Shown piece by piece: positions 1 through 5,717 of a stretch of DNA of 12,723 bases. Source of the DNA: Alphaproteobacteria bacterium (GTDB lineage: Bacteria > Pseudomonadota > Alphaproteobacteria > ATCC43930 > CGMCC-115725); contig JAFAHP010000055.1 of NCBI GenBank assembly GCA_019237175.1, forward strand, positions 1 through 12,723, written 5' to 3'. Numbering within the stretch: the first letter of the stretch is position 1; every line of letters starts with the position of its first letter. Below the pieces are notes generated by a model. The model was not told the origin of the DNA. It ran no database searches and saw only the letters and a program-made list of their open reading frames with translations. Both the position numbers and the translations under genes were made by a program.

Positions 1-162
1 GCGTTTTGGATAGCGGCCGGATGCAATCTGATCTCGATTTTGGCGATCTGGCGTGCTGCGCCCGGCAAGGTGAGGGCTGTAGCGGGACGAACCGGAATGT
101 CTCCACCTTTCCCTCCTCCGAGCGCCGGGGAGGGTCAGGGAGAGGGAACGGCGGCCGGCTGA
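1..162 (+). CDS. Possible C-terminal end of a membrane transport protein (partial)
   Basis: Frame 1 is open from the left window edge to a TGA at 160-162. It encodes 53 residues that begin with a strongly hydrophobic segment (FWIAAGCNLISILAIWRA) followed by a basic, proline- and glycine-rich tail. A last transmembrane helix followed by a short polar tail is what the C-terminus of a multi-pass transporter such as an MFS permease looks like. The second half of the tail (SPPFPPPSAGEGQGEG) is the translation of a GC-rich intergenic-type repeat, so the gene would have read through into a repeat before stopping. It would be convergent with the DUF2125 gene. No start, family motif or neighbour is visible, so this could equally be a chance open frame; the sequence upstream would settle it. 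Confidence 0.35.
   Translation, partial: AFWIAAGCNLISILAIWRAAPGKVRAVAGRTGMSPPFPPPSAGEGQGEGTAAG
111..134. repeat. GC-rich hairpin in the convergent intergenic region
   Basis: CCCTCC-T-CCG at 111-120 pairs with CGG-GGAGGG at 126-134 around a 5-base loop, leaving one bulged T. It is followed by further purine-rich sequence to about 147. A second short palindrome, CCGCAG/CTGCGG, lies at 165-178. Neither has a T-run, so neither is a canonical intrinsic terminator. Hairpins of the type CCCTCC...GGAGGG are frequent dispersed intergenic elements in GC-rich proteobacteria, and the site lies where convergent transcripts would meet. Confidence 0.45.
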
Positions 163-198
163 CACCGCAGACCTGCGGCCGGCAGACGGCGGTCGCTC

Positions 199-1224
199 CT
201 AATCCCAGACGATACGCGGCGCCGGCCCGAGCCGCGCCGGTCCCAGATACATCTTGCCTTTTTGGATCGTGAACGGTGCGGTTATCTGCGGCTTCCCGTC
301 AGGCCCGGGTTTCGCCAAAGAGCTCAGCGCAATTCGAAGGATCGAGCCCTGCTCCGGGATCAGCCAGTCGGCGGCGACGAGCGCATCGACGATGGCGTCA
401 AAGCCTTCGATCCCGCCGGACAGTGCCGCCAGCGGCTGCAGCTTCTCGTCGAGCGCGAAGGTGCCGCTGGCGGTGATCCCGAGTCCGCCCCAATCGAGGT
501 GCAAATTGTCGACCTCGACCGTCCCGCCCGCATCGCGCCAGGCAGCCGCCGCCTGCGCCAGCGGCCCCGCGGGCAACACGCCCCTGACCGTGACACCAAA
601 CGCCAATTCGTCGATAGTCTTGCCGAAGTTGACGGGCGGCGCCGCGACCTCAACCTGGCGCATGTCGAGCGCCAAGCCAAAACTCGGATCGGTGTGCGTT
701 TCAGCTGGCTTTGCCGGCAGGGTGATCCATGCCTCGGCCGATTTGATCGGAACCCGTCCCAGAGCCTCGGCGGTCACATCGGCACCTCTAACCCACAGCC
801 AGGGAGCACTCTGGGCGCCAATCGCCGCCGTCCCCTCGGCTGACTTGGCCGCGAGCTTCAGCTCCGGCCGAGCGCCGGAAGCAGCCAGATGGGCCGAAAA
901 GCCGGCCGGGGCAGCAAGACGCCAATCATCGAAATTCCAAGGGCGGGCGGTGGCGATCAGGCGGTCAAGCCGCAGTTGCGGCGCCGGGTTCCAAGCGCGG
1001 TCACGCAGAGACGCGTTGCCGATTTCGATGCGGAATGCGAACGGGAAACCCCTAACCCGCAGCTGCCGCCACGAGGCGTCGATCTGTTTCTTTGCGGCCG
1101 ATTGCCGCCAGCCATCAAGGCCATCTTCGATGCGGGCGGCGGCAATCCGCCAGTAGCCGATATAGGCGGCTACCGGGACCAGCAGCGCAAGAAAGACAAG
1201 ACCAAAGCGCTTCGCGCGGCGCAT
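199..1224 (-). CDS. DUF2125 domain protein, N-terminal membrane anchor
   Basis: A 341-residue protein resembling the DUF2125 family, which is found mainly in alphaproteobacteria and has no established biochemical function. Visible parts are a basic N-terminus (MRRAKR), then an uncleaved-looking signal anchor at about residues 7-24 (FGLVFLALLVPVAAYIGYW). A long extracytoplasmic-type region follows, with alternating hydrophobic residues that suggest beta-rich structure. The segment WRQLRVRGFPFAFRIEIGNASL at about residues 52-73 is typical of the family's opening motif. I chose the ATG at 1224; a TTG two codons earlier is possible, and neither has a convincing ribosome site. It probably sits in the periplasm anchored to the inner membrane. 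It lies 61 bases downstream of the CMD-like gene on the same strand and could be cotranscribed with it, with no evident functional link. The antisense strand has long open frames, which reflect GC bias only. Confidence 0.8.
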   Translation of the reverse strand: MRRAKRFGLVFLALLVPVAAYIGYWRIAAARIEDGLDGWRQSAAKKQIDASWRQLRVRGFPFAFRIEIGNASLRDRAWNPAPQLRLDRLIATARPWNFDDWRLAAPAGFSAHLAASGARPELKLAAKSAEGTAAIGAQSAPWLWVRGADVTAEALGRVPIKSAEAWITLPAKPAETHTDPSFGLALDMRQVEVAAPPVNFGKTIDELAFGVTVRGVLPAGPLAQAAAAWRDAGGTVEVDNLHLDWGGLGITASGTFALDEKLQPLAALSGGIEGFDAIVDALVAADWLIPEQGSILRIALSSLAKPGPDGKPQITAPFTIQKGKMYLGPARLGPAPRIVWD

Positions 1225-1285
1225 GGGCAACGATATACCGGGCGGTTCTTCCGACCGCCAGTCCGCTCACGCCGCACCCGGTTTG

Positions 1286-1831
1286 TCAGACCTTGAGGGT
1301 CTCGGCGCCAGATGCGGCCTCCAGTTCGCAGGCGTTCACCGTTATCGCCAGCAGGCTATAGTAACCGATAGCGCCGGTCAGCTGGATCAGCCCATCATTG
1401 CCAAAGCGGCTCTGGATTTTTTTGAAGCTGGCTTCATCAACACGGTGCCGGCGCAGCAGCGCCCTCGTAAATTCGACGATCTCGGCGTCTTCGGGCGCTA
1501 TGCCGGCTGAATGATTTTCGCGGATCGCGGTGATTGTCGCTTCCGGCACACCGAGACGGCGGGCGCCACCGGTCTGCGCGCCCCACACATAGACCGCCTC
1601 GAATTCGCGTGCGACGGTCATCGCCGCCAGCACCCGCACCCGCATATCGAGCGACCCTTCGAAACGGACATAGGCGCCCAGATGAGCGACGCGCCCGGCC
1701 AGCTCGGGCGAATTCAGGAACATCGTAAACGGTCCCTGCACCGCACCACGGCTCGCGACAATACTGTCGAAGATTGCGTGGTCCTTGGCTGCGACTTGGT
1801 CCTTGCCGGTAATCGCGGGAAGCCTTGCCAT
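1286..1831 (-). CDS. Carboxymuconolactone decarboxylase-like (AhpD-fold) protein
   Basis: A 181-residue all-alpha protein of the CMD/AhpD-like superfamily. The core is at about residues 45-105: GRVAHLGAYVRF, then the helix RVRVLAAMTVAREFEAVYVWGAQTGGARRLGVPEATI, which matches the usual pattern of a Glu-containing helix, W, and an A..A...G turn. Classical AhpD members carry a CxxC redox pair; this protein has no CxxC, and its only cysteine is near the C-terminus (NACELE). The position often occupied by His (EW..H) reads VWGAQ here. It is therefore unlikely to be a disulfide peroxidase partner. A hydrolase or decarboxylase role, or loss of activity, are possible. The ATG at 1831 is preferred over the GTG at 1837 because AAAGGAG at 1837-1843 is correctly spaced for it. 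It is divergent from the CoA-transferase gene, so a shared role in degradation of an organic acid is possible but unproven. Confidence 0.8.
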   Translation of the reverse strand: MARLPAITGKDQVAAKDHAIFDSIVASRGAVQGPFTMFLNSPELAGRVAHLGAYVRFEGSLDMRVRVLAAMTVAREFEAVYVWGAQTGGARRLGVPEATITAIRENHSAGIAPEDAEIVEFTRALLRRHRVDEASFKKIQSRFGNDGLIQLTGAIGYYSLLAITVNACELEAASGAETLKV

Positions 1832-1836
1832 GATCA

Positions 1837-1843
1837 CTCCTTT
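1837..1843 (-). promoter_or_regulatory. Ribosome binding site of the CMD-like gene
   Basis: On the minus strand AAAGGAG is followed after 5 bases by the ATG at 1831. The site overlaps the alternative GTG codon (1837), which rules that codon out as a sensible start. Confidence 0.65.
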
Positions 1844-1973
1844 GGATCGAGGGGTCGGGAGACTGGGTTCAGTGCCAGGCGCGATCCAACAGCACCCCTT
1901 CCGGGGAGGCCTTGCCGCGCCATGGAAGCTGGCGAAATCGTACTCCTCCTGGTCGGGTTGGGGTTAGGGCGAG

Positions 1974-2028
1974 ACAGGGTGGCTCGGTGCTCGGCGCGAG
2001 GCAAGTGTCCACCGAGCCTCCGCCCTGT
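1974..2028. promoter_or_regulatory. Long interrupted inverted repeat upstream of the CoA-transferase gene
   Basis: GGCTCGGTG at 1981-1989 is matched perfectly by CACCGAGCC at 2010-2018. An outer arm, ACAGGG at 1974-1979, is matched by CCCTGT at 2023-2028. The 20-base interior contains a small nested CTCG/CGAG stem at 1990-2000. The element ends 41 bases before the GTG start of the CoA-transferase, in the region shared with the divergent CMD-like gene. It could be an operator for a dimeric regulator or a structured mRNA leader. There is no T-run, so a simple terminator is unlikely. Confidence 0.4.
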
Positions 2029-2069
2029 ATGCTTGCCGCACGGCCAGTGCCAAAAAACGGGAGGATAGA

Positions 2070-3260
2070 GTGCCCGCTGTGCTCGATGGTATTCGCGTTC
2101 TCGATTTCGGCCGCTACATCGCCGGACCGTTTTGCGCGGCACTGCTCGCTGATTTCGGTGCCGAAGTCATCCGCATCGAGCGCATCGGCGGCGGCGAGGA
2201 TCGCAACTTCATCTCGGTCGGCGCCCGCCCCGATGGCGGCGGCGCGATGTTTCTGGCGATGAACCGCAACAAACTCGGCATGACCTTGGATCCGGCCGCT
2301 GCCGAAGGTCGCGAGATCGTAAAGAAGCTTGTCGCGACCGCCGATGTCGTCGTTGCCAATCTGCCGCCGCGCGTTTTGCGCTCATTAGCCCTCGATCTCG
2401 ACAGCCTGCGCCAGATCAAGCCCGACATTATCCTGACGACGGTGACTGGTTTCGGCGCCGGCGGGCCGCTGTCGCACAAGCACGGTTTTGACGGCATCGG
2501 CCAGGCGATGTGCGGAGCCGTTTATCTCTCGGGTACACCGGAGCAGCCGGTGGCACTCAAATTGCCTTGGGTCGATTTCGGCACGGCGTGCTTGTCCGCT
2601 TTCGGCACTCTGGCGGCGCTGATCGAGCGCAAGAAGACCGGACGCGGGCAAAAAGTCGAAGGCGCCTTGCTGCGCACCGCGATCGCGTTCGCCAACGCGA
2701 CCCTGATCGAGCAGGCGTTGACCGGCGTGAACCGGGTCGCAACCGTGAACCGCGGCTTCAACGCGGCTCCTGCCGATTTTTATCGCTGCAAGGACGGCTG
2801 GATCGTCACGACTGTGATCGGCGAGCCGATGTTCCGGCGCTGGACGCAAATGATCGGAGAGGACCATTGGCTCGAGGATCCGCGCTTTGCCGACGACCAG
2901 TCGCGTGCCGATGACGGCGAAATCATCTCGGCGCGGATGACGTTGTGGTGCGCCGAGCGGACCTGCGTACAAGCGCTCACGGCGCTCGAAGAATTCAGCA
3001 TCGTCGCGGGTCAGCTCTGTTCGCCGCAGCAGGCGCTCGACGATGACCATATTCGCGCGGCTCGGTTGCTCGAAGACGTGCCGCACCCGGCACTCGCGAC
3101 CGACTTCCCACTGGCGCCGACCCCGATCGAGTTGTCCGAAACCCCCGGCACTTACCGCCGCCCCGCCCCGCTGTTGGGCGAACACACCGAAGAGATTTTG
3201 ACGAGCCTTGGTTACGATGGGGCCGAAATCGCGGCGCTCAGAGCAGAGCGGGTGATCTGA
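2070..3260 (+). CDS. Class III CoA-transferase (CaiB/BaiF family)
   Basis: A 396-residue family III CoA-transferase, which moves CoA between acyl-CoA and a free carboxylate in the cytoplasm. The N-terminus (LDGIRVLDFGRYIAGPFCAALLADFGAEVIRIE) is the family signature with its CoA-binding Rossmann-like part. YxNK is replaced by NRNK at about residues 65-68 (FLAMNRNKLGMTLD). GFGAGGPLSHKHGFDGIGQAM at about 128-147 is typical. The catalytic aspartate is Asp169 in LPWVDFG, the same position number as in formyl-CoA transferase. The C-terminal part holds the usual GE..FRRW and PRFADDQSR motifs and ends with APLLGEHTEEIL. The length is normal. The start is GTG at 2070, four bases after GGGAGGA. The substrate cannot be read from sequence (candidates include formyl-, carnitine-, succinyl- or bile-acid-type acyl-CoA). 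It stands alone on its strand. Confidence 0.92.
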   Translation: MPAVLDGIRVLDFGRYIAGPFCAALLADFGAEVIRIERIGGGEDRNFISVGARPDGGGAMFLAMNRNKLGMTLDPAAAEGREIVKKLVATADVVVANLPPRVLRSLALDLDSLRQIKPDIILTTVTGFGAGGPLSHKHGFDGIGQAMCGAVYLSGTPEQPVALKLPWVDFGTACLSAFGTLAALIERKKTGRGQKVEGALLRTAIAFANATLIEQALTGVNRVATVNRGFNAAPADFYRCKDGWIVTTVIGEPMFRRWTQMIGEDHWLEDPRFADDQSRADDGEIISARMTLWCAERTCVQALTALEEFSIVAGQLCSPQQALDDDHIRAARLLEDVPHPALATDFPLAPTPIELSETPGTYRRPAPLLGEHTEEILTSLGYDGAEIAALRAERVI

Positions 3261-3419
3261 AGCGCTAGTGAGCTTTGCGCGAACCGTGCCGTCCGCGCTT
3301 CTCTGCCGCTCAATCAGTGGGGTTCAGGGAAAAACCACGATATTTGCCCCACCGGCCCACGGGTCCGCGCCGCGCGCGGCCCGAGGATGAACTCAGGCCG
3401 GTGCCCATCGCTGACATAG

Positions 3420-3440
3420 ATCCCGGCCCTCCGCCGGGAT
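3420..3440. repeat. Short palindromic hairpin (REP-like)
   Basis: ATCCCGGC at 3420-3427 and GCCGGGAT at 3433-3440 form a perfect 8-bp stem around the 5-base loop CCTCC. No T-run follows on either strand. This ATCCCGG...CCGGGAT form resembles dispersed intergenic palindromes common in alphaproteobacterial genomes. It may also stabilise the 3' end of the upstream CoA-transferase mRNA. Confidence 0.45.
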
Positions 3441-3502
3441 GGCGAGAATCAAGAAACCCATCGAGTTCCGGAGATAGAGTGGTGTTCTCGACCGCCTCCT
3501 CG

Positions 3503-3543
3503 AAAAAACCGCCCGCCCGCGCGGGATGCGCGGACGGGCGGTT
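3503..3543 (-). terminator. Intrinsic terminator of the groESL operon
   Basis: Read on the minus strand, AACCGCCCG (3543-3535) pairs with CGGGCGGTT (3515-3507). After one mismatch, CCGCGC/GCGCGG continues the stem around a 5-base loop at 3523-3527. The stem runs directly into six T residues (3508-3503). It lies 27 bases past the groEL stop codon, as expected for a strong rho-independent terminator. Confidence 0.88.
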
Positions 3544-3570
3544 GTTCCCCGTGTGACGGAGAGGCGGCTC

Positions 3571-5208
3571 TTAGAAATCCATGCCGCCCATGCCACCACC
3601 CGGCGGCATCGCCGGTGGGGTCTTGGGCTCGGGCCTCTCGGCCACCATCGCCTCGGTCGTGATCAGAAGGCCGGCGACCGATGCGGCATCCTGCAATGCG
3701 TGGCGAACCACCTTGGTCGGGTCGATGATGCCCGCCCGGATCATGTCGGTGAATTCGCCCTTTTGCGCGTCATAGCCGTAATTCATGTCGGTGCTGTCGA
3801 GCAGCTTGCCGACGACGATCGACCCGTCGGTGCCCGAATTCTCGGCGATCTGGCGCGCCGGGTAGAGCAGCGCCTTCTTGACGATGTCGATGCCGACCTT
3901 CTGGTCGTTGTTTTCCGGCTTTAGGCTGTCGAGCGCGCGCGCCGCATAGAGCAGGGCGGCGCCACCACCGGCAACGACACCCTCTTCGACCGCGGCACGG
4001 GTCGCATGCATCGCATCGTCGACGCGATCCTTCTTTTCCTTGACCTCGACCTCGGTGGCACCACCGACACGGATCACCGCGACGCCGCCGGCGAGCTTGG
4101 CTAGCCGCTCCTGCAGTTTTTCACGGTCGTAGTCCGAGGTGGTCTCTTCGATCTGTTGGCGGATCTGATTGCAACGGCCCTGGATGTCTTCTTTTTGTCC
4201 GGAACCGTCGATGATCGTCGTGTTTTCTTTCTCGATCCGAATCCGTTTGGCCTTGCCCAGCATGTCGACGGTGACGTTTTCGAGCTTGATGCCGAGATCT
4301 TCGCTGATCACCTGCCCACCGGTCAGGATCGCCATGTCTTCGAGCATCGCCTTGCGCCGGTCGCCAAAGCCCGGGGCCTTGACCCCCGCGACCTTGAGCC
4401 CGCCGCGCAATTTGTTGACAACGAGGGTCGCGAGCGCCTCGCCCTCGACATCCTCGGCGACGATCAGTAGCGGCTTGCCCGACTGCACCACCGATTCGAG
4501 AAGCGGCAGCATCGCCTGCAGGCCGGACAGCTTCTTTTCATGAAGCAGGATGAACGGCTCCTCGAGTTCGGCCACCATCTTTTCAGCGTTGGTCACAAAA
4601 TACGGGCTGATATAGCCGCGGTCGAACTGCATGCCTTCAACGACATCGAGCTCGGTCTCGAGCGACTTTGCCTCTTCGACCGTGATGACGCCCTCGTTGC
4701 CGACCTTCTGCATCGCCTCGGCGATCATATCGCCGACTTGGCGCTCGCCATTGGCCGAGATTGTTCCGACCTGAGCGATCTCTTCGTTGGTCGAGATTTT
4801 CTTCGAACGCTTCTTGATGTCCTCGACGACAGCATCGACCGCTATGTCGACACCGCGCTTCAGATCCATCGGGTTCATGCCGGCGGCTACCGCCTTTGCT
4901 CCCTCGCGCACTATCGCCTGCGCGAGAATCGTCGCCGTCGTGGTGCCGTCGCCCGCCTGATCGCTGGTTTTCGAGGCCACTTCGCGGACCATTTGCGCGC
5001 CCATGTTCTCGAACTTGTCGGCAAGCTCGATCTCTTTGGCGACCGTCACACCGTCTTTGGTAACGCGCGGCGCGCCAAAAGATTTGTCGAGGACGACGTT
5101 GCGTCCCTTCGGCCCCAGCGTCACCTTGACGGCATTGGCGAGAATATCGACGCCGCGCAGCATCCGCTCGCGCGCGTCGCCATGAAAACGAACTTCCTTT
5201 GCAGCCAT
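3571..5208 (-). CDS. groEL: Chaperonin GroEL (Hsp60)
   Basis: A 545-residue cytosolic chaperonin that forms a double heptameric ring and folds client proteins in ATP-driven cycles with GroES. Family features are visible throughout: MAAKEVRFHGDARERMLRG at the N-terminus; the ATP site residues in LGPKGRNV, TKDGVTVAKEI (Asp52) and DGTTTAT (Asp87, Thr89-91); the apical-domain stretch GYISPYFVTNAEKM; and the late signature AAVEEGVVAGGGAALL. The C-terminus is the typical flexible GGGMGGMDF tail. The ATG at 5208 is chosen because it starts the conserved sequence; the frame is open further upstream only by chance. The ribosome site GAGGAGAG (5224-5217) overlaps the groES stop codon, which implies translational coupling 14 bases downstream of groES. 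It is expressed from the CIRCE-controlled promoter and ends at the terminator at 3503-3543. No odd substitutions were seen. Confidence 0.99.
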   Translation of the reverse strand: MAAKEVRFHGDARERMLRGVDILANAVKVTLGPKGRNVVLDKSFGAPRVTKDGVTVAKEIELADKFENMGAQMVREVASKTSDQAGDGTTTATILAQAIVREGAKAVAAGMNPMDLKRGVDIAVDAVVEDIKKRSKKISTNEEIAQVGTISANGERQVGDMIAEAMQKVGNEGVITVEEAKSLETELDVVEGMQFDRGYISPYFVTNAEKMVAELEEPFILLHEKKLSGLQAMLPLLESVVQSGKPLLIVAEDVEGEALATLVVNKLRGGLKVAGVKAPGFGDRRKAMLEDMAILTGGQVISEDLGIKLENVTVDMLGKAKRIRIEKENTTIIDGSGQKEDIQGRCNQIRQQIEETTSDYDREKLQERLAKLAGGVAVIRVGGATEVEVKEKKDRVDDAMHATRAAVEEGVVAGGGAALLYAARALDSLKPENNDQKVGIDIVKKALLYPARQIAENSGTDGSIVVGKLLDSTDMNYGYDAQKGEFTDMIRAGIIDPTKVVRHALQDAASVAGLLITTEAMVAERPEPKTPPAMPPGGGMGGMDF

Positions 5209-5222
5209 CTTTTGATCTCTCC

Positions 5223-5510
5223 TCAGACAAGGACGCCCATGATGTCGGATTCTTTCATAATGATCAGCTCTTCGCCTTCGAGCTTGACCTCGGTCCCCGA
5301 CCATTTACCAAACAATACACGGTCGCCGGCCTTGACCTCGAGCGGCTGGATGACCCCCTCCTCGTTGCGCGCACCGGGCCCGGCGGCGACGACTTCCCCC
5401 TCCATCGGCTTTTCTTGCGCCGTGTCCGGAATGATGATGCCGCCAACTGTCTTTTCCTCGGAATCGACACGCCGGATCAGCACGCGATCATGCAGCGGAC
5501 GAAACTTCAT
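5223..5510 (-). CDS. groES: Co-chaperonin GroES (Hsp10)
   Basis: A 95-residue co-chaperonin whose heptamer caps the GroEL ring. It starts MKFRPLHDRVLIRRV, has the mobile loop at about residues 17-34 with the GroEL-contacting hydrophobic tripeptide in GGIIIPD, the roof-forming segment near residues 45-53 (GPGARNEEG), and the conserved KAGDRVLFGKWSGTEVK and EELIIMKESDIMGV blocks. The length is standard. The ATG at 5510 is preceded by GGAGG with 5-base spacing; an upstream in-frame start at 5531 would lack family support. First gene of the groESL operon, 14 bases ahead of groEL. Confidence 0.99.
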   Translation of the reverse strand: MKFRPLHDRVLIRRVDSEEKTVGGIIIPDTAQEKPMEGEVVAAGPGARNEEGVIQPLEVKAGDRVLFGKWSGTEVKLEGEELIIMKESDIMGVLV

Positions 5511-5534
5511 GAAACCCTCCTCGACCACCAACTG

Positions 5535-5561
5535 TTAGCACTCTATGGCTAAGAGTGCTGC
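5535..5561 (-). promoter_or_regulatory. CIRCE operator (HrcA binding site) of groESL
   Basis: In the groES direction the site reads GCAGCACTC, nine bases, then GAGTGCTAA. The consensus is TTAGCACTC-N9-GAGTGCTAA. The half proximal to groES is perfect, and the distal half differs only in its first two bases. CIRCE is the binding site of the heat-shock repressor HrcA. It lies 24 bases before the groES start and covers the expected transcription start, so HrcA would block initiation. hrcA itself is not in the window. Confidence 0.93.
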
Positions 5562-5562
5562 T

Positions 5563-5591
5563 CAGATAACGACGGTGCTATGGGTTGTCAA
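5563..5591 (-). promoter_or_regulatory. Predicted sigma70-type promoter of groESL
   Basis: On the minus strand a perfect TTGACA (5591-5586) is followed, after a 17-base spacer, by TATCTG (5568-5563). Transcription would start near 5556, inside the CIRCE element. The hexamer is preceded by C (CTTGAC), so overlap with a heat-shock sigma factor (RpoH) promoter is possible, but no clear RpoH-type -10 is visible. Confidence 0.65.
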
Positions 5592-5717
5592 GCTGGGCCA
5601 AACGAGCGCGCCCCGCCGGCCCGCCTATTTGGCGCGAGTGTTTTTGACAAGAATGCAGACCACGCACCCTCTTTCCGAGTTATGATCAAATTCAGGTGCC
5701 ACTGACGAGTTGCCGCC

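Larger units (their letters stand above)
3261..3570. other. Intergenic region between CoA-transferase and groEL
   Basis: This 310-base convergent gap holds no convincing gene. The open frames in it lack ribosome sites and have low-complexity, Arg/Pro-rich translations. It contains a perfect 8-bp hairpin at 3420-3440 and the groESL terminator at 3503-3543. I see no obvious terminator with a T-run for the CoA-transferase transcript. Confidence 0.6.

Noticed and set aside
165..178. Palindrome CCGCAG/CTGCGG as a terminator for the DUF2125 gene
   Set aside because: The stem is short and there is no T-run on the minus strand; kept only as a note under the neighbouring hairpin.
254..1156. Plus-strand open frame of 300 codons over the DUF2125 gene
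   Set aside because: Ser/Ala/Arg-rich shadow translation, whereas the minus strand encodes a membrane-anchored DUF2125 protein.
1834..2069. Minus-strand open frame upstream of the CMD-like gene, suggesting an N-terminal extension or leader peptide
   Set aside because: The frame in phase with the gene has no usable start before an upstream stop, the translation is Arg/Pro-rich, and the ATG at 1831 has a well-spaced ribosome site.
3275..3556. Plus-strand 93-codon open frame between the CoA-transferase and groEL
   Set aside because: It runs through the palindrome and the groESL terminator, is dominated by Arg and Pro, and has no ribosome site.
4540..5538. Plus-strand open frame of 332 codons across groEL and groES
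   Set aside because: It is the complement of two unmistakable chaperonin genes and has no family motifs or ribosome site.
5644..5686. Possible plus-strand promoter for the HtrA-like gene: TTGACA at 5644-5649 and TATGAT at 5681-5686
   Set aside because: The two hexamers are separated by 31 bases, too far for one promoter, and neither has a good partner at 16-18 bases.
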